Assembly: GCF_003071065.1 (NCBI RefSeq)
Contig: NZ_QCXX01000001.1
Span: 124,001-188,000 of the forward strand
DNA length: 64,000 nt
Direction of reading: 5' to 3'
From: Sphingobacterium athyrii
GTDB lineage: Bacteria > Bacteroidota > Bacteroidia > Sphingobacteriales > Sphingobacteriaceae
The notes under the pieces are model-generated. The model was not told the DNA's origin. It was given only the letters and a program-made list of their open reading frames with translations, and did no database searches. Positions 19,072 through 27,233 of this stretch are shown here, piece after piece; positions within the stretch are counted from its first letter, which is position 1; the number at the start of each line of letters is the position of its first letter. The position numbers and the translations under genes are program-made.

Positions 19072-20097
19072 ATGTACAATTTTAAAAACGACTATTCGGA
19101 AGGAGCCCATCCCCGCATTTTGGATAAACTCATTGCAACCAATCTGGTACAACAACTTGGATATGGAGAGGACGAGTATGCACAAGAGGCAAAAGCAGTT
19201 TTAAGAGAGAAATTGAATAATCCAGCCGCAACAATCCATTTCGTATCAGGAGGCACCCAAACGAACTTGTTGGTTATCTCATTCCTCCTCCGTGTCCATG
19301 AGGCCGTAATAAGTGCAAAAACAGGACATATTGCGGCAAATGAAACAGGTGCCATCGAGGCCACGGGGCACAAAGTGATTACGACTGAAACAGTAGATGG
19401 AAAATTAAGGCCCGAGGATATCGCTGAAGTATTAGCATCATATGCACTTGCTCCCCATGTGGTCAAGCCACGCATCGTCTATATTTCTAATTCAACAGAA
19501 ATTGGCACAATTTACGGCAATGATGAAATCAAAGCTCTGTATCAATTCTGTCAGTCCCACCAGCTGTTACTTTATATGGACGGGGCACGGCTGGGGCATG
19601 CACTTACCGCGGAAAATAACGACTTAACACTTGCGACAATCAGCCGGTATACCGATGTCTTTTATATTGGCGGTACTAAAAATGGTGCGCTTTTAGGTGA
19701 AGCCATTATCTTTAATAGACCCGAATTGGCGATCGATTTTGATTATGCGATCAAGCAAAAAGGCGCCATGTTAGCCAAAGGACGTATTCTTTCCATTCAG
19801 TTTTTAGAACTCTTTAAAGATGATCTGTATTTCGATCTGGCACGGAAAGCAAATACACTGGCGATGCGTATTGCCACGGCGGTCCGCGAAAAAGGCTATA
19901 CTTTCCTAACACAGTCCACCACAAATCAGCTGTTCCCAATTCTACCCAAAAAAGTTATTGATCGCTTAAGCGCAGATTATCAATTCTATATTTGGAAAAA
20001 TATCGATGCGGATTATGCCGCCATCCGACTCATCACTTCCTGGGCAACCGATGAGGAAAAAGTCATGGCCTTTATCAAGGATTTACAGGAGGTATAA
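19072..20097 (+). CDS. Low-specificity threonine aldolase family (beta-eliminating lyase)
   Basis: A 341-residue PLP enzyme of fold type I. The PLP-binding lysine is in GGTKNG (K203). The cofactor-contacting MDGARLGHAL (169-178) and the glycine-rich SGGTQTN (59-65) match the threonine aldolase family. These cytoplasmic enzymes split L-threonine or allo-threonine into glycine and acetaldehyde. Some Bacteroidota members are annotated only as beta-eliminating lyases, so substrate preference is uncertain. The gene stands alone and shares a strong bidirectional terminator with the convergent aquaporin gene. Confidence 0.87.
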   Translation: MYNFKNDYSEGAHPRILDKLIATNLVQQLGYGEDEYAQEAKAVLREKLNNPAATIHFVSGGTQTNLLVISFLLRVHEAVISAKTGHIAANETGAIEATGHKVITTETVDGKLRPEDIAEVLASYALAPHVVKPRIVYISNSTEIGTIYGNDEIKALYQFCQSHQLLLYMDGARLGHALTAENNDLTLATISRYTDVFYIGGTKNGALLGEAIIFNRPELAIDFDYAIKQKGAMLAKGRILSIQFLELFKDDLYFDLARKANTLAMRIATAVREKGYTFLTQSTTNQLFPILPKKVIDRLSADYQFYIWKNIDADYAAIRLITSWATDEEKVMAFIKDLQEV

Positions 20098-20144
20098 AAA
20101 CATAGGACTAAAATTCGTATTGGGATACGACTTTGGTACACATA

Positions 20145-20185
20145 AAAAAAAACGCGCAAGACCTGTGTCCCTGCGCGTTTTTTTT
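20145..20185. terminator. Bidirectional terminator
   Basis: A 14-bp perfect stem (eight A plus CGCGCA at 20145-20158, pairing with 20172-20185) has a 13-base loop. A/T runs on both sides let it work in both directions, ending the threonine aldolase gene (plus) and aqpZ (minus). Confidence 0.9.
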
Positions 20186-20198
20186 GCTTTTATGACGA

Positions 20199-20915
20199 TT
20201 AATCTTTAGGCTCCAAGGCTCTCCACACGCCTGCAGCAACCGCAGCCCCCACTAATGGTGCAACAATAAATAACCACAATTGCGATAATGCATTGCCGCC
20301 GGCAAGAATTGCCGGGCCGAATGAACGGGCAGGATTAACCGAAGTACCTGTAACCGGTATGGCTACCAAATGGATTAAGAGCAATGTAAATCCAATGGCT
20401 AAGCCCGCCATCGTACCGTTTCCTACCTTTGATGTTGTTGCCAGTATGACAAAAAGAAAGAGAAAAGTTAAAACGGCTTCAATCAGAAACGCCGAAGCGG
20501 TACCATATTCATTTTGGTAACCTTTCCCCCATCCATTAGATCCATACGCCCATTCGCCAGCTGTAAAACCTCCTAATTGACCGCTTAAAATCTGTTGCAA
20601 CACAAATGCCCCCAAAAGTGCACCGATAAATTGTGCAATGATGTAAACGATTGCATCCTTAGCAGACATTCTTCCAGCCAATAGTACACCTACCGTCACC
20701 GCCGGATTAATATGACAGCCAGAAATTCCGCCAATGGCATAGGCAAAGACCACAACCGATAGACCAAATGCCACTGAAATACCCAAGAGGCCTAGCCCTG
20801 AAAGCCCTCCCATGGTATTGGCTCCAGCAATAGCGGCTGCGCCACAACCAAAGAGTACCAAACCAAATGTTCCAATTAGTTCGGCTACAAATTTTGAAGA
20901 TGTTTTAATTTCCAT
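20199..20915 (-). CDS. aqpZ: Aquaporin Z (MIP family)
   Basis: A 238-residue inner-membrane channel with six hydrophobic segments and two NPA boxes, HINPAVTVG (N70) and SVNPARSFGPA (N194). H182, T191 and R197 have the same spacing as the selectivity-filter residues of E. coli AqpZ (H174, T183, R189). This points to a water channel and not a glycerol facilitator, which would carry a glycine in place of the histidine. The gene is monocistronic on the minus strand and ends at a shared terminator. Confidence 0.95.
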   Translation of the reverse strand: MEIKTSSKFVAELIGTFGLVLFGCGAAAIAGANTMGGLSGLGLLGISVAFGLSVVVFAYAIGGISGCHINPAVTVGVLLAGRMSAKDAIVYIIAQFIGALLGAFVLQQILSGQLGGFTAGEWAYGSNGWGKGYQNEYGTASAFLIEAVLTFLFLFVILATTSKVGNGTMAGLAIGFTLLLIHLVAIPVTGTSVNPARSFGPAILAGGNALSQLWLFIVAPLVGAAVAAGVWRALEPKD

Positions 20916-21066
20916 ATGAACCTGTTTATAACTTAGTTAACTCTAATGTAATCATTTTCTATATAAAAAAAGAATAAGGAATAAATTATTGTAGAACAAT
21001 ATCTACATCCCTAGAAAACTGCGGCAGCTTTGTATTTTTAGTTACATAGCATATTGGCTTATATTA

Positions 21067-22137
21067 TTAACAACCTGTCGCCTCTTCAACTTCCCGAATT
21101 AGCTCCTGAAGGATATCTCCGGTTGAACCTTCCCGATAGGGATGAATGGATTGTCCAACCCAAATACCGACGAAATCTGTATTTTCTTTTGCCTTTGCCG
21201 CCCTTCTTAAGGCATTGGTTAATTTATTTTGATAGGGATACGGTAAAATATAATCCGTTCCATCCACAATTTTTATGAAAGTGTTTGTAATTGCCCTGGT
21301 AAACCTTCCAGAAAAACTCCGGGTCAATACAATATCTGATTCTTTCACCTGACTTAAATGTTGTTTCTCAAAATCAAGTAACGCACTTTCCCTGGATTTA
21401 AGCAATAAACTGCCCACCTGAAAACCTGCCGCCCCCAATTGCTTTGCGGCAAGCAACGTTCGGGCATTATATATCCCGCCAGCATAAATCAGTGGTTTGT
21501 CAACATGATCATGTACTTGCGACAACAAAGAAAGTCCGCCAATCCGCGGAATGGCGGTCGCATGGAAACTTCCACGATGTCCCCCAGCTTCCAGTCCCTG
21601 CACGCAAATAATATCGATACCTGATGCCTCCAGGATCTGCGCTTCAGCAACTGAGGTGCAAGTACCGATAAGAAGTGTATTATTTTCCTTTAATAAAGCT
21701 ATGCTCGGCTCATCCAGATTGCCGAAAGTAAAGCTAACGATTTTGCACTCGCTTGCGATAATGGCCGCGATCTGTTCCCGATAATCCGTCAGATGAATGT
21801 CCTCAAACTTTGGCAGCTCCACCTCCAACCCATGCTGATGAGCCAGTGTCGCTATAAATGAACGAACTTTACTGTAGTGAGATCTTAGATTTTCGGATAC
21901 CTCGGGTATGCTATTAACAAAGATATTAACGGCAAATGGCAGTGCGGTCAGCCTTTTTGTTGCTGCAATGGCAGCGATACATTTTTCGTAAGGTAAGTCT
22001 CCCAGTGCCAGTGTCCCTAGTGCGCCGGTTGCTGAAGCTGCTGCAACCATCTCAGGCGTCGTCACCCCAAACATCGGTGCCTGTACAATCGGATATGCTG
22101 TGCCTAATAGCGTTGTAATTTGAGTAGACCAGTTCAT
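21067..22137 (-). CDS. Nitronate monooxygenase / NPD family flavoprotein
   Basis: A 356-residue TIM-barrel flavoprotein. It opens with YPIVQAPMFGVTTPEMV, typical of the family, and carries the QGLEAGGHRG loop that holds the catalytic histidine and binds FMN. LIYAGGIYNARTLLAAKQLG and GFQVGSLLL are the second FMN phosphate site. Family members oxidise alkyl nitronates to carbonyl compounds and nitrite, protecting against propionate-3-nitronate; some are enoyl-ACP reductases. The gene is single, with divergent ldhA starting 169 bp away. Confidence 0.87.
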   Translation of the reverse strand: MNWSTQITTLLGTAYPIVQAPMFGVTTPEMVAAASATGALGTLALGDLPYEKCIAAIAATKRLTALPFAVNIFVNSIPEVSENLRSHYSKVRSFIATLAHQHGLEVELPKFEDIHLTDYREQIAAIIASECKIVSFTFGNLDEPSIALLKENNTLLIGTCTSVAEAQILEASGIDIICVQGLEAGGHRGSFHATAIPRIGGLSLLSQVHDHVDKPLIYAGGIYNARTLLAAKQLGAAGFQVGSLLLKSRESALLDFEKQHLSQVKESDIVLTRSFSGRFTRAITNTFIKIVDGTDYILPYPYQNKLTNALRRAAKAKENTDFVGIWVGQSIHPYREGSTGDILQELIREVEEATGC

Positions 22138-22306
22138 GATGAAGTGATTTTTATGTCCAAAAGTTAAATCGGATAACTTTATGGTGATTTCAAAACTAAT
22201 TTAGTGCTTTTATTGGGCATTTTACAAGAATTAACCCCATTTATTCGATAGAATTTAAACCGGATAAAAAATTAATACCGTATATTTACATAGGAAATAC
22301 AATTTT

Positions 22307-23299
22307 ATGAAAATAGCTTTCTTCTCAACCAAACCTTACGATAAAGTCTTTTTTGAACGGGAAAATGAGACCTACGGTTTTCAATTCAGCTTTTATGAAA
22401 CCCATCTTGGCCCTCATATTGTCAATGCAATTGGAAACGAAGAGGTTGTCTGTGTTTTCGTCAATGATAAGTTGAATCGACAGGTCATCGAAGTTCTTGC
22501 GCAGAAAGGCATAAAGTTGATTGCCCTGCGATGTGCAGGTTTCAATAATGTCGATCTGGCGGCCGCGAAAGAATTCGGTATCCAGGTCTGTCGTGTCCCA
22601 GCCTATTCTCCAGAAGCCGTTGCTGAACATACGATGGCCATGTTATTGACACTCAACCGAAAAACCCACAAAGCTTATAACCGTGTCCGTGAGCAAAACT
22701 TTTCCTTAAATGGCTTGTTGGGCTTCAATATCCATCAGAAGAAGATTGGAGTTATCGGAACAGGTAAAATTGGGAAAGCATTTATTCGGATTGCCCAGGG
22801 CTTCGGTGCAGAGGTCATCGCCTTTGATCTGTATCCTGATCAGGACCTGATCAAAGCCGGTGTTCAATATACAAGTCTGGATCAGCTATTTAAGGATTCC
22901 GATATCATCTCATTGCATTGTCCGCTTACACCAGATAACCATTACCTCATCAATAAAGAATCACTGGCAAAAATGAAGGACGGGGTTACCATCATCAATA
23001 CAAGCCGGGGCAATCTTATTCATACAAATGATGCCATTACTGCATTGAAAGAGCATAAAATAGGATTATTGGGAATTGATGTGTATGAACAGGAAGAGAA
23101 ACTATTTTTCAAAGATCTCTCCGCAACCATTATAGAAGATGACACCATCCAGTTATTGATGAGTTTTCCAAATGTTTTAGTAACGGCACATCAGGCTTTT
23201 TTCACAACGGAAGCACTCACCCAAATTTCTCAACGGACATTAAAGAGTATTGCTGACATCCTGGCCACCGGAACGACAGACAATGAAGTAATATTATAG
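22307..23299 (+). CDS. ldhA: D-lactate dehydrogenase (2-hydroxyacid dehydrogenase)
   Basis: A 330-residue cytoplasmic NAD-dependent dehydrogenase closely resembling E. coli LdhA in layout. The NAD-binding motif GTGKIG is at residues 151-156. The catalytic triad is R234 (INTSRGN), E263 (DVYEQEE) and H295 (TAHQAFF). It reduces pyruvate to D-lactate with NADH. A near-consensus -7 element (TATATTTA) lies about 30 bases before the ATG. The EamA transporter gene starts 32 bp downstream and may be cotranscribed. Confidence 0.92.
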   Translation: MKIAFFSTKPYDKVFFERENETYGFQFSFYETHLGPHIVNAIGNEEVVCVFVNDKLNRQVIEVLAQKGIKLIALRCAGFNNVDLAAAKEFGIQVCRVPAYSPEAVAEHTMAMLLTLNRKTHKAYNRVREQNFSLNGLLGFNIHQKKIGVIGTGKIGKAFIRIAQGFGAEVIAFDLYPDQDLIKAGVQYTSLDQLFKDSDIISLHCPLTPDNHYLINKESLAKMKDGVTIINTSRGNLIHTNDAITALKEHKIGLLGIDVYEQEEKLFFKDLSATIIEDDTIQLLMSFPNVLVTAHQAFFTTEALTQISQRTLKSIADILATGTTDNEVIL

Positions 23300-23331
23300 C
23301 ACGGTATCCGAAAAGATCATTAACGTTTAAG

Positions 23332-24258
23332 ATGAACAATACAGATAGCAATAAAGTTTTGAAAGGCTTTTTATTGGCTGTTAGTGCAGCCATACTTTGG
23401 GGTGTTTCCGGAACTTTTGGTCAATTTCTTTTTCAGCAACGAGGCGTCAATGTTGAATGGCTTATTACCATAAGAATGTTGATAACCGGTGCCTTTCTTT
23501 TAATTCTTGCAGGAATAAACAACCACAGCGACCTATGGTCTATCTGGCGCAAGCGCAAAGATGCTATTGATCTGCTCTTATTTAGTATTGTCGGCGTGCT
23601 CGCCGTTCAATATTCATATTTTGCGGCGATCAACTATTCCAATGCTGCTACAGCAACGGTCATGCAATATACCGGCCCAGTCATGATCGCCATTTATATT
23701 GCATTAAAAGAGCGAAAATTTCCAAACGGCAAAACATGCCTGGCAATTATACTGGCGGTATTAGGTACCTTTCTATTGGTCACCCATGGTAAAATGGGCA
23801 CGCTTTCGATCTCTGGAATCGCCCTATTCTTTGGATTGGTGTCTGCAGTAACACTTGCCTTCTATACCTTACAACCTGTTGATCTCCTAAGTAGGTACAA
23901 GTCAACCATTGTCATCGGCTGGGGCATGCTTATCGGCGGAGTTGCATTTTGTTTTGTCAGAACTCCCTGGGACTTAGCTGGTGTCTGGGATATGCAGACC
24001 TATGCTTATACGTCGTTTATCGTTATTTTTGGAACGCTAATCCCCTTTTATGCCTATCTCACAGCCGTGAAATTAATCGGTGGACAAAAGACCAGTCTCC
24101 TTGCCTCCGCTGAACCCCTATCTGCGGCATTGCTGGCGGTATTATGGCTTAACACTCCATTTGCCTTTACAGACTGGATGGGTACCGCATGTATCATATT
24201 GACAATTATTTTACTCGGAACCGCAAAAGATAAAAAGCAATCCCTGCAGGTCACATAA
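23332..24258 (+). CDS. EamA/DMT-family transporter
   Basis: A 308-residue inner-membrane protein with about ten hydrophobic segments in two EamA repeats. The first repeat contains ILWGVSGTFGQFLF and NAATATVMQYTGPVMIAIYI. The second contains GTLIPFYAYLTAVKLIGGQK and SLLASAEPLSAALLAVLW. The family exports or imports amino acids, sugars or other metabolites; the substrate cannot be read here. It lies 32 bp after ldhA, and its stop is one base from the stop of the convergent HxlR gene. Confidence 0.88.
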   Translation: MNNTDSNKVLKGFLLAVSAAILWGVSGTFGQFLFQQRGVNVEWLITIRMLITGAFLLILAGINNHSDLWSIWRKRKDAIDLLLFSIVGVLAVQYSYFAAINYSNAATATVMQYTGPVMIAIYIALKERKFPNGKTCLAIILAVLGTFLLVTHGKMGTLSISGIALFFGLVSAVTLAFYTLQPVDLLSRYKSTIVIGWGMLIGGVAFCFVRTPWDLAGVWDMQTYAYTSFIVIFGTLIPFYAYLTAVKLIGGQKTSLLASAEPLSAALLAVLWLNTPFAFTDWMGTACIILTIILLGTAKDKKQSLQVT

Positions 24259-24259
24259 A

Positions 24260-24592
24260 TCATCTCTTTTTATAGTGTAACCACCATTCATCCAGCTGCT
24301 CAATAATCGGCAGCAAAGTCTTGCCCATTTCGCTCAGCTTATATTCTACACGCGGTGGTGATTCTGCATAAATCTGTCGGCAAAGGATACCATCGCGCTC
24401 CAGTTCACGCAATTGGACGGTTAATGTGGTCTGTGCCATATCATCCATCTCCCTTCGCAATTCTCCGAACCGTTTAGGGCATTCTTTTGCAATGGCTTTG
24501 ATTAGTAAAACCTTCCATTTTCCGCCAATGATCTTGAAAATACCATTGACATCACAACAACTTCCAAAAAATTCACTTTTTTTTTCATCCAT
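24260..24592 (-). CDS. HxlR-family winged-helix transcriptional regulator
   Basis: A 110-residue DNA-binding protein. The ATG at 24592 is preceded by a good ribosome-binding site (GAGGTG), so I prefer it to a GTG two codons upstream. The HxlR pattern is clear: an early cysteine pair (SCCDVNGIFKIIGGKWK), then PKRFGELRREM, TLTVQLRELERDGI and the wing VEYKLSEMGKTLLPII. Members often sense electrophiles or aromatics through the N-terminal cysteine and regulate a divergent gene. The divergent gene here is an MFS exporter at 24713, with direct repeats in the shared region. Confidence 0.9.
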   Translation of the reverse strand: MDEKKSEFFGSCCDVNGIFKIIGGKWKVLLIKAIAKECPKRFGELRREMDDMAQTTLTVQLRELERDGILCRQIYAESPPRVEYKLSEMGKTLLPIIEQLDEWWLHYKKR

Positions 24593-24652
24593 AATCACCT
24601 CATACTGACCATTAGTTCATAAAACCATACTAAGTACATCATTTATAACTAC

Positions 24653-24692
24653 TTGACTATAAAAAATATCCAAACTACTTTTGACTATAAAA
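24653..24692. promoter_or_regulatory. Direct repeats upstream of the MFS exporter
   Basis: TTGACTATAAAA occurs at 24653-24664 and again at 24681-24692, 28 bp apart, each preceded by AACTAC. The second copy overlaps a TTTG box (24680-24683) upstream of AAACTTTG at 24700. The repeats are candidate HxlR binding sites. The first TTG also opens an in-frame extension of the MFS gene, which I reject. Confidence 0.45.
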
Positions 24693-24712
24693 TTATCAAA
24701 AACTTTGGCTAT

Positions 24713-26161
24713 ATGCGCTTCCGAATTAAAGATTTGCTTCACATTTGTATCCTATCCATTGGCATCTTTTTGTTTGTCATCGATCTATTCATTATCAATG
24801 TTTCCCTACCGACCATACAACAGTCTCTGGACCTGAGCAATAGTGCAACCCAGTGGATCATTATCTTATATATTATTGGCTACGCCAGCCTGCTGATCAA
24901 TGCGGGCAATGCCGGAGACTATTTTGGCAAAAAGAAATTATACGTCATGGGTATGGCCGGTTTTACGGTTGCTTCGGTTTTATGTGGACTATCAAGCAAT
25001 ATCTACCTTCTGCTATTGGGCAGGTTACTGCAAGGGATTAGTTCAGGCATGATGGTACCACAGGGTATCGCTCTGATCACGCTGCTTTTTGAAGACGCCT
25101 CTAAGCGAGCTATGGCCCTGGGGATATATGGTAGCATCGCAGGTATTGCCTCCGTAATCGGACAACTGCTCGGGGGACTACTTCCCGACCAGTCATGGAT
25201 CCATGAAAGCTGGCGCCTTATTTTCCTGATTAATATCCCAATAGGTATCCTCGCCTGTATCGCCGCTTACTGTTGTGTTCCCCGGGACCAGCCAAACCCT
25301 ACATCCACGATTTCGTTTATACCGATGCTGAGTTTATTTATACTCTTGATGGGCCTAATATCTCCGTTGGTCATGGGGCCTGAGTTGCATTGGCCGATCT
25401 GGTCGATACTATTGCTGGCAGCTGCGCTTATCTTTACACTGTTATTCCTAAAAAAGCAGAAGAAACTGTACAAAACGGGACAAAAGTCACTTTTTAACTT
25501 CGCCCTTTTCCACAACAGGATTTTCAATCTGGGACTGATTGCAGCATTAGCCTATTATATGGTCCAGGATGCTTATTTCATTATTAACTCCAATTATCTA
25601 CAGCATGAGAAAAGTTATACAGCAACAATGACAGGCATCGCTTTCGTCTATCAGGGTATAGGTTACGTAGTTGCCAGCCTGATGGTCAGCAGGTTTATTC
25701 AACACCATGGCAAAGCCGTTGTACTCACCGGATTGGGAATAATGGTTATGGGACTATTTCTTCATTTACTTGTCCTCAATGAAGTAAGTGTCGCAAGCGA
25801 TCAGCTTCATCTGCTCTTTTTCTTTTATGGGCTTGGCTGTGGCAGCGTACTACCATCCCTGATGACCTTAGCCTTAAAAGATGTCAGCAAAGAATTGATC
25901 GGCGTAGGATCCGCGATCTACCTTACCGTACAACAACTGTCCATTTGTCTCGGTATTGCCTTTGTTGTTGGCCTGTTCCTACATGAAAATGGGAATCCAT
26001 TTTTCAGGCTGAACAATATCACGACAGCATACGGCGCTGCTACTACGGTATCCATCTTATTATTGCTATTGGTGGCCTGTTGTATTGTCTGCTTACCAGC
26101 AATTGGGAAAAAGAAGGGTAACTGTATTACCGCTCAACAAAAGCTTGACTGTGAAGTATAA
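24713..26161 (+). CDS. MFS drug exporter, DHA2 (14-TM, EmrB-like) family
   Basis: A 482-residue inner-membrane protein with about 14 hydrophobic segments. The DHA2 marker LFIINVSLPTIQQSL is in the first segment, with GDYFGKKKLYVMG in the loop between helices 2 and 3 and LGRLLQGISSGMMVPQG in helix 4. The antiporter motif appears as SIAGIASVIGQLLGGLL. It probably expels drugs or toxic organics by proton exchange. I start at the ATG at 24713; the longer frame from a TTG would begin inside the direct repeats. The divergent HxlR regulator is its likely controller. Confidence 0.9.
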   Translation: MRFRIKDLLHICILSIGIFLFVIDLFIINVSLPTIQQSLDLSNSATQWIIILYIIGYASLLINAGNAGDYFGKKKLYVMGMAGFTVASVLCGLSSNIYLLLLGRLLQGISSGMMVPQGIALITLLFEDASKRAMALGIYGSIAGIASVIGQLLGGLLPDQSWIHESWRLIFLINIPIGILACIAAYCCVPRDQPNPTSTISFIPMLSLFILLMGLISPLVMGPELHWPIWSILLLAAALIFTLLFLKKQKKLYKTGQKSLFNFALFHNRIFNLGLIAALAYYMVQDAYFIINSNYLQHEKSYTATMTGIAFVYQGIGYVVASLMVSRFIQHHGKAVVLTGLGIMVMGLFLHLLVLNEVSVASDQLHLLFFFYGLGCGSVLPSLMTLALKDVSKELIGVGSAIYLTVQQLSICLGIAFVVGLFLHENGNPFFRLNNITTAYGAATTVSILLLLLVACCIVCLPAIGKKKGNCITAQQKLDCEV

Positions 26162-26165
26162 TAAT

Positions 26166-26182
26166 GCCAATGAAATATTGGC
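26166..26182. terminator. Weak hairpin between convergent genes
   Basis: GCCAAT pairs with ATTGGC around a five-base loop, 5 bp after the MFS stop and 21 bp from the stop of the convergent gene. There is no strong T-run on either strand, so terminator function is uncertain. Confidence 0.3.
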
Positions 26183-26202
26183 GTAAAAATGAGAAGACTA
26201 CA

Positions 26203-27153
26203 TTAGTCTTTTGGTTCGTATTTTTTAAACAGCGCGTAGTCATAAGGGATATGCATGCTTAAAGACTTGGCTTCCCATGTATCGCCTCCCTCAGGAAGAT
26301 AAAAATCATAGGCATTGTCCAGGAAATTCTCCCCATCAGGGGCCTCCTGCCAATGTTTCTTCTCGCGGTTATAGAGTAATATCATGCAGCTTACACAGTG
26401 TTTGTTGCCTTCTTTCTTAGGGTTTTCATAGCATTGGCCAATTTTGATATTCAACTTTTGCTGAATGATCACATCTGTCAATCGCTTATTTGTAAGGTAA
26501 ATTAAAGCCAATTGTGCATCTTCATCTGTGGGAGACTTCTTTGCGGGAATCAGTTTATCAAATTGAGCTTTTTTAATCCTCGCCATCTCTGCCGATTTGA
26601 ATTCGGGAGCAAGAAGATTGGTATCGATAGGTCGAAAGTCCTCCGCATCAGCGACCCTGGTGACACCGGGTTCCAAAGAGGCTTTGCGGTCTGCGGTATC
26701 AGCATCCAATGCCGTTGTCCCTCCGCTATTTTTGTCAAACACCTGCCCCAGTTCCGACAAATGATGCCCGATATGGTTAAAACCAACAACATAGCGTAAA
26801 AAAACAAAACCTAAGGCAAGTACAGCTAAACCTATTATTAAGCCTTTCTTACTCCCTGCCCCCTTGCTTTTGTCCCGTTCTACTTCCAAAAAAGAAGACG
26901 GTTCAGGCTCTCTTCCAGCTGAAACTTCGCTATTGGGCACTTCGTCGTAATCAACTAAAAACAGGTCTTTACCATCGAAAAGATCTATATCGCCTTCGTC
27001 AAATAGTTGAACAATATCACGAGCCGTTTTAAATTTTACATTTGCACGATTGGCGATCAGATCAATGGCTCCGTCGCGATTATCCTGTTTGATCAAATCG
27101 ATGATGATTTCTTTTTCGATTTCAATTTTATTAACGAGAATATTTTTGTTCAT
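26203..27153 (-). CDS. Unknown single-pass membrane protein
   Basis: A 316-residue protein of unrecognised family. About 100 charged N-terminal residues include a small helical region (DAIAL-like: DGAIDLIANRANVKFKTARD). One transmembrane helix follows after a basic stretch (residues about 103-122, GLIIGLAVLALGFVFLRYVV). A C-terminal domain of about 190 residues lies on the other side of the membrane. That domain holds a Cys-x6-Cys-x2-Cys pattern (CYENPKKEGNKHCVSC), which could bind metal or form disulfides. It lies just downstream of dnaE2 on the opposite side of an 80-bp gap and has no evident operon partner. Confidence 0.6.
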   Translation of the reverse strand: MNKNILVNKIEIEKEIIIDLIKQDNRDGAIDLIANRANVKFKTARDIVQLFDEGDIDLFDGKDLFLVDYDEVPNSEVSAGREPEPSSFLEVERDKSKGAGSKKGLIIGLAVLALGFVFLRYVVGFNHIGHHLSELGQVFDKNSGGTTALDADTADRKASLEPGVTRVADAEDFRPIDTNLLAPEFKSAEMARIKKAQFDKLIPAKKSPTDEDAQLALIYLTNKRLTDVIIQQKLNIKIGQCYENPKKEGNKHCVSCMILLYNREKKHWQEAPDGENFLDNAYDFYLPEGGDTWEAKSLSMHIPYDYALFKKYEPKD

Positions 27154-27233
27154 CTAATTTTATGTTCTTTTCAGTTGATTCCAGCTGTCGTACTTGCTTT
27201 ACGAGTTCAAAAATGAGATTAATAAATGAAAGA

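Noticed and set aside
24653..24712. TTG-initiated extension of the MFS exporter
   Set aside because: It consists of the direct-repeat region, and the protein from 24713 already begins with a normal short cytoplasmic tail.
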